This document shows, one piece after another, positions 51,829 through 60,029 of a DNA stretch of 64,000 nt. Below the pieces are notes generated by a model. It was not told the DNA's origin. It ran no database searches and was given only the letters and a program-made list of their open reading frames with translations. Position 1 is the first letter of the stretch. Each line of letters begins with the position of its first letter. Source of the DNA: Kitasatospora sp. NA04385 (lineage in GTDB: Bacteria > Actinomycetota > Actinomycetes > Streptomycetales > Streptomycetaceae); contig NZ_CP054919.1 in NCBI RefSeq assembly GCF_013364235.1, positions 5,114,266 through 5,178,265 on the forward strand, written 5' to 3'. A program made the position numbers and the translations under genes.

Positions 51829-54120
51829 GTGGGTCAGCCGAGCGGGGAGTTCCGGGGGGACGGGGTGCGCCCGCGCAGCGGGGAACTGGTCAGCGGTGAG
51901 CGGCTGGTGGTGGTCGGCGGGCCGGAGGGCTCGGAGGCCCGGCACTGCCCGGACGAGTGGATGCCGCAGCCCCGCCGGATCCGCGGACTGGTGCAGGCCA
52001 GGCCCGAGTTGGGCCCCAGCCCGGCGGTCGGACCGCTCGCCCTGGGCACCGGCGACCTGCGGCTGCTCGACCGCGACCACGACATCGAGGCCCTGCTGGA
52101 ACAGCTCCGGGCGGGCCGCTCCGTCCAACTGGTCGGGCAGGCCGGATCGGGCCGCTCCGCGCTGCTCGCCGCCGTCGCCGAGGCGGCCGGCGAACTGGCA
52201 CCGGACGGCGTGGTGCGGCTCAGCGGCTACCGGCGGACCGTCCCGGACCTGCTGCAGGAACTGTTCGCCGTCACCCACCAGGCCCCCGACTTCCGGCCCG
52301 ACCGGGAACAGCTCGCCGAACTGCTGGCCGGCGTCGCCGCGGTGGTCGTGATCGACGACGTGGAACCGGTCGGCGAGGAGCTGGAGGAACTGCTCGCGCT
52401 CGCCCCCGAGTGCGCGTTCCTGATCGCCACCGCCCCCGGCGGCCCGCCGCCGCTGCCCGGTTCGCGGCTGCGCGACCACCTGGTGGCCGGCCTGTCCCGC
52501 CCCGCCTGCCTGACCCTCGCGGCCCGGCTGGCCGGCCGCCCGCTCGACGAGGTCGAACGGGCCTGGGCGGTGGACCTCTGGTTCGAGTCCGAGGGCCTGC
52601 CGCTGCGCTTCGTCCGGGCCGCCGCGCTGCTGCGCCAGCGCGACGTCACGGTGGACGCCCTGGTCGCCGCCCAGGAGGACCGGCGCGACCTGTTCGGCTC
52701 CGTCCAGGAGTACCGGACGCCCGGCGACCCGGCCGAACTGGAACGCGAACTGCGCCGCCAGGTGCCGCTGCCCTCGGTGGGGGAGAGCGCCGCCCCGGCC
52801 CGCCGCCTGGTGCAGGGCCTGAGCGAACCGGCCCGGCTGGTGCTGCGGCTGGCCCTCGCCCTCGGCGGCGAGTGCCCGACCGCGCCGCACCTGCCCGCGC
52901 TGGTCGACGTCGGACTCGGCGAGAGCGCCCTGCAGGAACTCGTCGAGAACGGGCTCGCGGTCTCCGTCGGCGGCCACCACCGGCTCACCGAAGGCGTCCT
53001 GGAGGCGCTGCTGCCCGAGGTCGAGGACGACGGCCACGGCCTGCCCGCGCCGTTCGCCCCCGGCGGGATCGCGCACGGCGCCGCCGAGCACCTGTCCTGG
53101 TGGGTCGGGCACGCCTCGGTGTCGACCCGTCAGGTCGCCGCCGAGGCCGAGGTGATCGTCGCCGTGCTGCTCGCCGAGCGGGACGCCGACCGCCCCGAGG
53201 AGGTGCTCCGGCTCGCCCGGGCCGCCGCTCCCGCGCTCGCCCTGTCGCTGCGCTGGGGTGCCTGGGAGCGCGCCCTGCAACTCGGCCTGGAAGCCGCCAG
53301 GATGCTCGGCGCCAACGCCGAACAGGGCTGGTTCCACCACGAGTTGGGCGTGTACGCGCTCTGCTCGGGCAGCCCGCAGCGGGCCGTCGCCGAACTGGAG
53401 GCGGCGATCGCGCTGCGCGCCGCCGCGGGCGAACAGCGCGGCGCGGCGGGCGCCCGCCGGATGCTCGACCTGATCCGGCTGGAGGAGACCGCCGCGCTCA
53501 CCGCCGGCTCCGGCAGCGAACCCGCCCGCCGCCCCCGCTCCATCCGGGCCATCGTCCAGGTGGTGCCGGGCCGGCTGCGCAAGCGGGCCCCGCGCGGCGC
53601 CCGCAAGACGGTGCTGCTGGCCGGCGCGGCGGTGATGGCGCTCGGCGTCATCGGCACCGCGATCGGCGTCACCGCCACCGGGGACGAGCGCCCCGGCGGC
53701 GACCGCACCGGCAACTCCGCCGACGACCTGCCGCCGCTCGATCCCACCACCTCCGCGCGCACCACCCCGCCCGCCCCGAGCCCGTCCACCGGCGACAGCC
53801 CCTCCGGCACGGACAGCCCCGGCGCCAGTGACAGCCCGAGCCCCTCCGAGAGCGCCCCGGCGACGAGCACCCCCTCCGCCACCCGCAAGCCCACCGGCTC
53901 CCCGTCGGCGACCGGTACCGCGAAGCCGGGCAGGAGCACGCCGCCCGCCACCACGCCGACCAAGCCGCCGACCACCTCCAGCGGCCCCGCCACGTCGCCC
54001 TCCACGCCGACCGACCCGGCCACGTCGCCCTCCACGCCGACCGACCCCTCGACGTCGCCCTCCACGTCGACCGATCCCTCGACGTCGCTCTCCGCTCCGG
54101 CGCCCACCGACACGCCCTAG
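51829..54120 (+). CDS. Large P-loop protein with one membrane helix and Ser/Thr/Pro tail
   Basis: 763 residues from the GTG at 51829 (GGGGAG upstream; GTG at 51781 is an alternative). Residues about 85-300 look like an AAA/STAND-type NTPase domain: GQAGSGRSALL around residue 103 has Arg in place of the Walker A lysine, and AVVVIDDVEP resembles Walker B. Helical repeats up to residue 560 could be TPR-like (GWFHHELGVYALCSGSPQRA). A membrane helix at about 594-615 (VLLAGAAVMALGVIGTAIGV) is followed by a long Ser/Thr/Pro tail with 30-base tandem repeats (53989-54078), probably outside the cell. Function unknown; a signalling or scaffold role is inferred. Confidence 0.75.
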   Translation: MGQPSGEFRGDGVRPRSGELVSGERLVVVGGPEGSEARHCPDEWMPQPRRIRGLVQARPELGPSPAVGPLALGTGDLRLLDRDHDIEALLEQLRAGRSVQLVGQAGSGRSALLAAVAEAAGELAPDGVVRLSGYRRTVPDLLQELFAVTHQAPDFRPDREQLAELLAGVAAVVVIDDVEPVGEELEELLALAPECAFLIATAPGGPPPLPGSRLRDHLVAGLSRPACLTLAARLAGRPLDEVERAWAVDLWFESEGLPLRFVRAAALLRQRDVTVDALVAAQEDRRDLFGSVQEYRTPGDPAELERELRRQVPLPSVGESAAPARRLVQGLSEPARLVLRLALALGGECPTAPHLPALVDVGLGESALQELVENGLAVSVGGHHRLTEGVLEALLPEVEDDGHGLPAPFAPGGIAHGAAEHLSWWVGHASVSTRQVAAEAEVIVAVLLAERDADRPEEVLRLARAAAPALALSLRWGAWERALQLGLEAARMLGANAEQGWFHHELGVYALCSGSPQRAVAELEAAIALRAAAGEQRGAAGARRMLDLIRLEETAALTAGSGSEPARRPRSIRAIVQVVPGRLRKRAPRGARKTVLLAGAAVMALGVIGTAIGVTATGDERPGGDRTGNSADDLPPLDPTTSARTTPPAPSPSTGDSPSGTDSPGASDSPSPSESAPATSTPSATRKPTGSPSATGTAKPGRSTPPATTPTKPPTTSSGPATSPSTPTDPATSPSTPTDPSTSPSTSTDPSTSLSAPAPTDTP

Positions 54121-54484
54121 CCGGGGCGGTGACGAACCGTCAGCCCGTCGGCGGCCGGTCCGGGCCGGGCGGGGCGGCAGGGTGTTCCCGGGCCCGGGGC
54201 GCGTCGCGGGAGGCGGCGGGCGGTGCCCTGGAGGGCGCTGTGGGCGGCCCGCAGCGGGGCCGTGCACGCCTCGGCCCGGCGGGAGGCGGCGACGGCGGAC
54301 AGCGCGGCGGCCACCGCGGCGCGGGCCGGTGCTCCGGCGGGCGCGGAAGTGCCGCTCGAACGACGGGCCGAGGACCGCGAGCGGCCGGGCCCGCCCGTTC
54401 CCGGCCGGGCCCCGTCGTCGATCCGGCCCCCGTCCGGGGCGGGCGCCGAGTCGGGCGGCCCGGTCCGACCGCCCGGACGGGGGC
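54121..54484. other. Gene-free convergent region
   Basis: 364 bases between the P-loop gene (plus) and nucS (minus). Both strands are open in some frame because of the GC content, but no start codon with a ribosome-binding site supports a gene. GGGCGGGCGCC-type inverted segments near 54430-54480 may serve as terminators. I see nothing else. Confidence 0.4.
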
Positions 54485-55144
54485 TCAGAACAGCTTGAGC
54501 TTGTCGTCGTCGATGCCGCGCAGCTCGTCGTAGTCGAGCACCACGCAGCCGATGCCCCGGTCGGTGGCCAGCACCCGGGCCTGGGGCTTGATCTCCTGGG
54601 CCGCGAAGACGCCCTTCACGGGGGCCAGCAGCGGGTCCCGGTTGAGGAGTTCGAGGTAGCGGGTGAGCTGCTCGACGCCGTCGATCTCGCCGCGGCGCTT
54701 GATCTCCACGGCGATCGTGGTGCCGTCGGAGTCCCGGCAGAGGATGTCGACCGGGCCGATCGGGGTCGGGTACTCGCGGCGGATCAGCTGCCAGCCGGAG
54801 CCGAGCACCTCCATCCGGTCGGCGAGCAGCTCCTGCAGGTGGGCCTCCACGCCGTCCTTGATCAGGCCCGGGTCGACGCCCAGCTCGTGCGAGGAGTCGT
54901 GGTGGACGTCCTCCAGCGTGATGATCAGCTTCTCGCCGGCCTTGTTGGTGACCGTCCACACGCCGTCCGCCTCCTTGAGGGAGCACGGCGGCGACATCCA
55001 GTTCAGCGGCTTGTAGGCCCGGTCGTCGGCGTGGATGCTGACGCTCCCGTCGGCCTTCACGATCACCAGGCGCACGGCGGAGGGCAGATGTGCAGCGAGG
55101 CGGCCCGCGTAGTCCACGGTGCACTTGGCGATGACAAGACGCAT
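54485..55144 (-). CDS. nucS: Mismatch-specific endonuclease NucS/EndoMS
   Basis: 219 residues from the ATG at 55144. NucS cuts both strands at mismatches and replaces MutS/MutL repair in most actinobacteria. The N-terminal DNA-binding half (MRLVIAKCTVDYAGRLAAHL) is followed by a RecB-like nuclease core: GPVDILCRDSDGTTIAVEIK with the Asp and ExK residues, then RRGEIDGVEQLTRYLE. The C-terminus DDDKLKLF fits a beta-clamp binding tail. Confidence 0.96.
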   Translation of the reverse strand: MRLVIAKCTVDYAGRLAAHLPSAVRLVIVKADGSVSIHADDRAYKPLNWMSPPCSLKEADGVWTVTNKAGEKLIITLEDVHHDSSHELGVDPGLIKDGVEAHLQELLADRMEVLGSGWQLIRREYPTPIGPVDILCRDSDGTTIAVEIKRRGEIDGVEQLTRYLELLNRDPLLAPVKGVFAAQEIKPQARVLATDRGIGCVVLDYDELRGIDDDKLKLF

Positions 55145-55750
55145 GGGGACAAGCCTAAGGCCCGCCGGGAGTGCCCCGGTCCGTGTTCGATTCCGGGGGG
55201 CCCGGCGGCGGCCCGGAATCCGGTGGGGCCGAGCCGACGGAATCCCGAGACAGCCGGTCCGGGCGGGCCCCGCCCGGGAGCCGTTTGAAGCGAGTGCGCG
55301 CACGGCGGGTGTGGACCGGGCGGGAGCGGCGAAGCATGGTGACCGCACGAGCACGTGCGGTGAGGTGCGCCAGCTCGGCACGGTGGGTTGGGACACGTCG
55401 GATTCCGGCCAATCTCGCCCCGGGAGGGGCGTTCCGGGCGGCAATCCACCGATTCACCAACCCGGGTGAGGGGGGTCCTGCCACGCTGGTCTGACCCCTC
55501 GGACCCAGCCCCCACGCGCGGCGTCCACCGATCCGTCGCACCGTCACCACTCGAACGACGCGCGCGGTTCACCGCACATGCGTCCCGGCACCCCCGGGCG
55601 CCCCCTCAGCACCTCCCGGCACACCCACGGCGCCACCCTCACCGCACCACCGGCAGGACCCGCACCGCCCGCACCACCCGTACGACCCCCCAGCACACCG
55701 GCACCACCGCCCCGGCGACCACGTCGGAGCGGACCGCGAGAGGAGAACCC
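55145..55750. promoter_or_regulatory. Divergent intergenic region between nucS and the SCO5389-family gene
   Basis: 606 bases with no supported gene. Inverted repeats occur at 55189-55220 (GATTCCGGG / CCCGGAATC) and 55343-55360 (CCGCACG-AGCA-CGTGCGG). The last 150 bases before 55751 are very rich in C and A and poor in G on the plus strand (for example CACCGCACCACCGGCAGG), the composition of a Rho-binding leader. Promoters for both genes should lie here, but I could not fix their boxes. Confidence 0.4.
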
Positions 55751-56143
55751 ATGTCGCTCGACGTCTCACCGGCCATGTTGGAGAAGGCCGAACGAGGCGA
55801 GGTCGACGAGCGGGAGTTCGTCGACTGTGTCCGCACCTCGCTGCCCTACGCCTGGGACATGATCAGCTCGCTGGTCGCCCAACTCAAGGTCGACGGAACC
55901 GACTTCGCCGACAACGACGTCCCCCCGCCGAGCGAGCAGGAGCGCGGCCAGCTGCTCCGCGCCCTGGCCAGCGACGCGATCCGGGGCGCCCTGCAGCGGC
56001 ACTTCGGCGTCCGGCTGGCCTTCCAGAACTGTCACCGCGTCGCGGTCTTCGCCCCCGGCCCCGACACCGAGGAGCGGCTCGCCCGCTTCACCTCCGTCCG
56101 GGCCCAGCTGCTCAACCAGTCGCCGGAGCTGCGCGACTGCTGA
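55751..56143 (+). CDS. SCO5389 family protein, unknown function
   Basis: 130 residues from the ATG at 55751 with GAGGAGA upstream. The sequence MSLDVSPAMLEKAERGEVDE, then FVDCVRTSLPYAWDMISSLV and FQNCHRVAVFAPG, matches a small streptomycete family known by the locus SCO5389. It is helical and acidic, with no signal or membrane segment, and two cysteines. It is convergent with the oxidoreductase at 56314, sharing a terminator. Function is unknown. Confidence 0.85.
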   Translation: MSLDVSPAMLEKAERGEVDEREFVDCVRTSLPYAWDMISSLVAQLKVDGTDFADNDVPPPSEQERGQLLRALASDAIRGALQRHFGVRLAFQNCHRVAVFAPGPDTEERLARFTSVRAQLLNQSPELRDC

Positions 56144-56247
56144 CCCGGCGTCAGCGCACCGCACCGCACCCGGCCCGACCGCGCGTCGGCGCCCCGTGCG
56201 GCCGCCGAACGCGGGCCCCCCGGTCCCAGCCGCCCGGGGTGGCCCGC

Positions 56248-56295
56248 GGCCGCGCCAGGGCCCCGTACGGGCCCGCACGGGGCCCTGGCGCGGCC
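56248..56295. terminator. Bidirectional terminator with a 19-base stem
   Basis: Perfect stem GGCCGCGCCAGGGCCCCGT / ACGGGGCCCTGGCGCGGCC with a ten-base loop, between convergent genes. Confidence 0.8.
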
Positions 56296-56313
56296 CGGTG
56301 CCCCCGCCCGGGC

Positions 56314-57546
56314 TCAGGACAGCTGCGGCAGCACCTCCGCGCCCAGCCGGGCCAGGTTGTGCAGCGTCCCCATGGTGTCGCCCGAGCCCTCCGCGAGCAG
56401 CGCGAAGCGCCGGATGCCGGTGCTCTCCGCCGTCGCCAGCAGCCGGTCCGCGCACTGCCGGGGCGTGCCCACCGCGTGCAGGTCGCAGAGCAGCTCGGTG
56501 TACGCCCGCGGGTCGCGCATCGAGCGCTCCCGGCCGTCCACCGTGCGGTGCGCGCCCAGGCCGTGCGCGAAGAAGTCCGGCATCGTCCGCAGCAGGCGGG
56601 CCCGGGCCGCCCCCGCCCGGTCGTCGACCTGCGCCACGCCCGCCGCCACGTGCTCCCGCTCCACCCGGGCCAGCTGTTCCTCGCCGCGCCCCGCCGCCCG
56701 CCAGGCCGCCCGGTACGCCGCCAGCATCTCCCGCTTGTCCTCGTCGCCCGAGTGCATCCCCAGCAGCATCGGCAGGCCCCGCTCGGCGGCCGTCCGCACC
56801 CCGTCCGGCGAGGTGCAGGCCACCACCACCGGCGGGCCCGACCGGGCCGGCGCCGCCTCGTCCTGGCGCTGGCGCGGGATCACCGGGCCGCCCTCCAGGC
56901 CCAGCCAGTTCGCCAGGTCCGTCCGCCGGGCCGGCTCCGCGGCCCGCGGCACCACCGCCACCTCCGGGAAGGCGAACTGCGGCCCCGCCGCCCCCACCCG
57001 GCTCCCGCGCAGCCAGCGCAGCAGCAGGTCCAGGCGCTCCGGGAAGCCCTGCTCGTACGCCTCCAGGCCGCCGCCGAACACCGCCAGGTCGATCCACGGC
57101 CCGCCGCGCCCCACGCCCAGGGTGAACCGGCCGCCCGAGGTCAGGTGCAGCAGCGCCGCCTGCTCGCCCAGCGCCACCGGGTGGCGGGTGCTCAGCACGC
57201 TCACCGCCGTCCCCACCCCGATCCGCCGGGTGCGCCCCAGCAGCATCGCGGCCAGCGTCGCCGCGTCCGGGCAGACCCCGTACGGGACGAAGTGGTGCTC
57301 GGCCAGCCACACCGCGTCCAGGCCCGCCCGCTCGGCGGCCAGCGCGGCCGAGACGGTCCGCTCCAGCGCCTCGCCGTGGCCCTGGCCGGGGAACTGCGCG
57401 GACAGCAGGAAGGCGCCCACCCGGATCGCGTCCGTGCCGGCGCCCGGCGGCTGCTCGGCGGCGGGCCGCTCCGTCGGCGCCGCCCCGCCGCCGGCCGTCC
57501 GGGGAGCGGCGGGGCGGGCTTCGGGCCGGGCGGTGGTCTTCGTCAT
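56314..57546 (-). CDS. LLM-class flavin-dependent oxidoreductase
   Basis: 410 residues from the ATG at 57546. A Pro/Ala-rich N-terminal extension of about 40 residues precedes the luciferase-like TIM barrel: IRVGAFLLSAQFPGQGHGEA, then GLDAVWLAEHHFVPYGVCPD (the AEHHF signature), RIGVGTAVSVLSTRHPVALG and GGRFTLGVGRGGPWIDL. Such proteins use FMN or F420. It is not closely related to the monooxygenase at 1995. The substrate is unknown; single gene, convergent with the SCO5389-family gene. Confidence 0.88.
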   Translation of the reverse strand: MTKTTARPEARPAAPRTAGGGAAPTERPAAEQPPGAGTDAIRVGAFLLSAQFPGQGHGEALERTVSAALAAERAGLDAVWLAEHHFVPYGVCPDAATLAAMLLGRTRRIGVGTAVSVLSTRHPVALGEQAALLHLTSGGRFTLGVGRGGPWIDLAVFGGGLEAYEQGFPERLDLLLRWLRGSRVGAAGPQFAFPEVAVVPRAAEPARRTDLANWLGLEGGPVIPRQRQDEAAPARSGPPVVVACTSPDGVRTAAERGLPMLLGMHSGDEDKREMLAAYRAAWRAAGRGEEQLARVEREHVAAGVAQVDDRAGAARARLLRTMPDFFAHGLGAHRTVDGRERSMRDPRAYTELLCDLHAVGTPRQCADRLLATAESTGIRRFALLAEGSGDTMGTLHNLARLGAEVLPQLS

Positions 57547-57616
57547 CGGGTGCCTCCATCGGTGCCGCGCAGGGTCGCGGGCCCCGCCGTGTCACCACGT
57601 GAGTAACCCATGTCAT

Positions 57617-57629
57617 GTGCCAATGGCAC
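57617..57629. promoter_or_regulatory. Palindrome upstream of the oxidoreductase gene
   Basis: Perfect 6-1-6 palindrome GTGCCA-A-TGGCAC about 70 bases upstream of the minus-strand start codon. A candidate operator; the neighbouring CACGTGAGTAACCCATGTCA also has partial symmetry. Confidence 0.35.
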
Positions 57630-57825
57630 GCCGAACCCTTGATTTCCCGGAGGGAGGAGTGGATTACCGCCGAACCGGTGGCGGCGCTTCCGGGCCCCGT
57701 GCTAATGGGGCGCGAGGGGCCGGCGGGACGGCCGCGCGGCCCGGCCGGTGCCGCGGTCCCGACCCTACGGGCCCGGCGCGCCCCGTACCCTTGGAGGCAC
57801 GCCGCACCGAGGGAGAGGGAGTCCC

Positions 57826-58140
57826 GTGTCACCCCGCCGCAACCGGATCGACCAGCCCGAGGACCGCGGCAGCGGCGCACCGATGGGGAGCTCGCTGCGC
57901 CGGGTGGAGGAGTACCGGGGCGAGGAGTGGGTGGTGCAGACCGTGGCCGGCACCGCCGGGCGGTACTACCGGTGCCCCGGCTGCGACCAGGAGATCCCGC
58001 CCGGCGTCGGGCACGTGGTGGCCTGGCCCGACCACGGCGGCGGCGTGGACGACCGGCGGCACTGGCACCGGGCCTGCTGGGGAGCGCGGGAGCGCCGCGG
58101 CTCCAACATCCAGCGGGGCCGCGGCGCTCCGAAGTACTGA
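57826..58140 (+). CDS. Small protein with CxxC and HxHxxC motifs (likely zinc-binding)
   Basis: 104 residues from the GTG at 57826 with GGGAGAGGGAG upstream. The central part reads YRGEEWVVQTVAGTAGRYYR, then CPGCDQEIPPGVGHVVAWP and RRHWHRACWG. The pair CxxC and HWHRAC could bind one zinc ion, as in ribbon or HNH-like folds. The ends are basic and probably disordered. Streptomycete relatives are often labelled ATP/GTP-binding protein, but no P-loop is seen here. It is convergent with the ABC permease. Confidence 0.72.
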   Translation: MSPRRNRIDQPEDRGSGAPMGSSLRRVEEYRGEEWVVQTVAGTAGRYYRCPGCDQEIPPGVGHVVAWPDHGGGVDDRRHWHRACWGARERRGSNIQRGRGAPKY

Positions 58141-58147
58141 CGGACGG

Positions 58148-58915
58148 TCAGGCGTCCCGCTTCTGCAGGACCAGGTAGCCGAACAGCAGCGCGGCGGCCG
58201 TCCACAGCGCGCAGATCAGCAGGCCGACCCACGGGCCGTACGGCTGGTCGGCCGGCTGGTAGACCTGGAGGGAGCGGGAGCCCGCCCAGTCCGGGAAGTA
58301 GTGCGCCACGTTCTTCGCCTTCGGCACCACCGAGAGGATCGGCGAGAGCAGGAAGAAGAACGGCACCAGGATGCCCAGCGCCAGGGTCTGGTTGCGCAGC
58401 AGCACCGTCACGCCGGCCGAGAACAGGCACAGCAGCGTCAGGTAGAGCGCCGCGCTGAACACCGCGCGCAGCACGCCGGGCGAGCCCAGCGTGGTGTGGT
58501 GCTCGCCCAGCATCGCCTGGCCGGCGAAGAAGGTGACGAACGCCGTCACCAGCGACACCGCCAGGGCGAGGCCGCCGATCACCGCGGCCTTCGCGGCCAG
58601 CAGGGTGCCGCGCTGCGGGACGGCGGCCAGCGACACCCGGATCATGCCGCTGCTGTACTCGTTGCCGATGGCCAGCACGCCGAAGACCACGATCGCCAGC
58701 TCGCCCAGCATGATCCCGGAGAAGGCGGTGCCGGTGGCGTCGAACGGGGTGCTGGAGCCCTCGGTGACGTCGGCGAAGTTGTTCTTGGTCACCAGCGACA
58801 GCAGGACGCCGATCACCAGGGTGACCAGGAAGGCCGCGGCGAGCGTCCAGACGGTGGAGCGGACGCTGCGGATCTTGGTCCACTCGGACTGTGCGACAGC
58901 GGGGAACGCGGCCAT
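58148..58915 (-). CDS. ABC-2 type transporter permease
   Basis: 255 residues with six membrane helices, for example VWTLAAAFLVTLVIGVLLSL and LAIVVFGVLAIGNEYSSGMI. The GNEYSSGMIR segment is characteristic of ABC-2 permeases of the two-gene exporters. It starts one base from the end of the ATPase gene, so the pair forms one exporter. No drug or lantibiotic gene nearby indicates the cargo. Confidence 0.9.
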   Translation of the reverse strand: MAAFPAVAQSEWTKIRSVRSTVWTLAAAFLVTLVIGVLLSLVTKNNFADVTEGSSTPFDATGTAFSGIMLGELAIVVFGVLAIGNEYSSGMIRVSLAAVPQRGTLLAAKAAVIGGLALAVSLVTAFVTFFAGQAMLGEHHTTLGSPGVLRAVFSAALYLTLLCLFSAGVTVLLRNQTLALGILVPFFFLLSPILSVVPKAKNVAHYFPDWAGSRSLQVYQPADQPYGPWVGLLICALWTAAALLFGYLVLQKRDA

Positions 58916-58916
58916 C

Positions 58917-59933
58917 TCAGCTCTCCTTCCCGGGCGTGCGGTCGTTCCAGCCGGCGCCCCAGGCCGGTGCGGCCTCGGCGGCCGGTGCGGCCTCGGCGGC
59001 CGGTGCGGCCGGTGCGGCCGGTGCGCCGTCGGCGCCGGTGCGGTACTCCACCGATTCGGCGGTCATCTGCATGAACGCCTCCTCCAGCGAGGCCTGCTGG
59101 GGGCTCAGCTCGTGCAGGGTGACGCCGTGCGCGGCGGCCAGGTCGCCGAGGACCACCGGGTCGCCGTCGACTACCTCCCAGGAGCCGTCCGGGCCGGCCT
59201 CGGCGGTCAGGCCCGCGCCGTGCAGGGCGTTCAGCAGCTGCTCCTGGTGCGGGGTGCGCAGCCGCACCGAGGAGCGGGAGTTGCGCTTGATGAACTCGGC
59301 CATCGGCAGGTCGGCGAGCAGCCGGCCGCGGCCGATCACCACCAGGTGGTCGGCGGTCAGCGCCATCTCGCTCATCAGGTGGGAGGAGACGAAGACGGTG
59401 CGGCCCTCACCGGCCAGGCGCTTCATCAGGTTGCGGATCCACAGGATGCCCTCGGGGTCGAGGCCGTTGACCGGCTCGTCGAACATCAGGGTCTGCGGAT
59501 CGGCCAGCAGCGCGGAGGCGATGCCCAGGCGCTGGCCCATGCCGAGCGAGAAGCCGCGGGCGCGCTTCTTGGCCACCGCGGTCAGGCCGACCATGTCCAG
59601 CACCTCGTCCACCCGGGTGCGCGGCACCCGGTTGGACTGGGCCAGCCACAGCAGGTGGTCGTAGGCGGTCCGGCCGGGGTGCACCGCCTTCGCCTCCAGC
59701 AGGGCGCCGATCTGGCGCAGCGGGTCCCGGATCTCGGCGTAGTGCTTGCCGTTGATGGTGACCTCGCCGCTGGTCGGGTGGTCCAGGTCGAGGATCATCC
59801 GCATGGTGGTGGACTTGCCGGCGCCGTTCGGGCCGAGGAACCCGGTCACCACGCCCTCCGGGATCCGGAAGCTCAGATCGTCGACGGCCAACTTGTCGCC
59901 ATAACGCTTCGTCAGGTGGTGCAACTCGATCAT
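58917..59933 (-). CDS. ABC transporter ATP-binding protein (exporter type)
   Basis: 338 residues from the ATG at 59933. Walker A is GPNGAGKST, the signature is SLGMGQRLGIASALL and Walker B is TLMFDEPVNGLDPEG. The domain is of the DrrA/CcmA class that pairs with ABC-2 permeases. The C-terminus has a low-complexity Ala/Pro tail (EAAPAAEAAPAWGAG) encoded by repeated GGCCGGTGCGGCCTCGGC-like units. A promoter-like sequence lies 26-55 bases upstream. Confidence 0.92.
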   Translation of the reverse strand: MIELHHLTKRYGDKLAVDDLSFRIPEGVVTGFLGPNGAGKSTTMRMILDLDHPTSGEVTINGKHYAEIRDPLRQIGALLEAKAVHPGRTAYDHLLWLAQSNRVPRTRVDEVLDMVGLTAVAKKRARGFSLGMGQRLGIASALLADPQTLMFDEPVNGLDPEGILWIRNLMKRLAGEGRTVFVSSHLMSEMALTADHLVVIGRGRLLADLPMAEFIKRNSRSSVRLRTPHQEQLLNALHGAGLTAEAGPDGSWEVVDGDPVVLGDLAAAHGVTLHELSPQQASLEEAFMQMTAESVEYRTGADGAPAAPAAPAAEAAPAAEAAPAWGAGWNDRTPGKES

Positions 59934-59958
59934 GTGTCGCTCCTAGGTCTCTGGTCAG

Positions 59959-59988
59959 GTTATGACAGAAAGCGGATGAACCGGACAA
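59959..59988 (-). promoter_or_regulatory. Candidate promoter of the ABC exporter genes
   Basis: On the minus strand, TTGTCC (59988-59983) and CATAAC (59964-59959) are separated by 18 bases, a reasonable match to a vegetative promoter, 26 bases before the start codon. Confidence 0.45.
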
Positions 59989-60029
59989 CCTGCATCCGAG
60001 GGGTGCCCGTCGGGCCCTACGGTGGAACC

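Noticed and set aside
54117..54480. Possible small minus-strand gene downstream of nucS
   Set aside because: The frame is open but lacks a start codon with a ribosome-binding site, and its Ala/Arg/Pro composition fits background.
57615..58178. Plus-strand frame beginning MCQWHAEPL overlapping the small Cys/His protein
   Set aside because: It runs in a different frame through the better supported 57826 gene, whose CxxC and HWHRAC motifs and GTG with strong ribosome-binding site are convincing.
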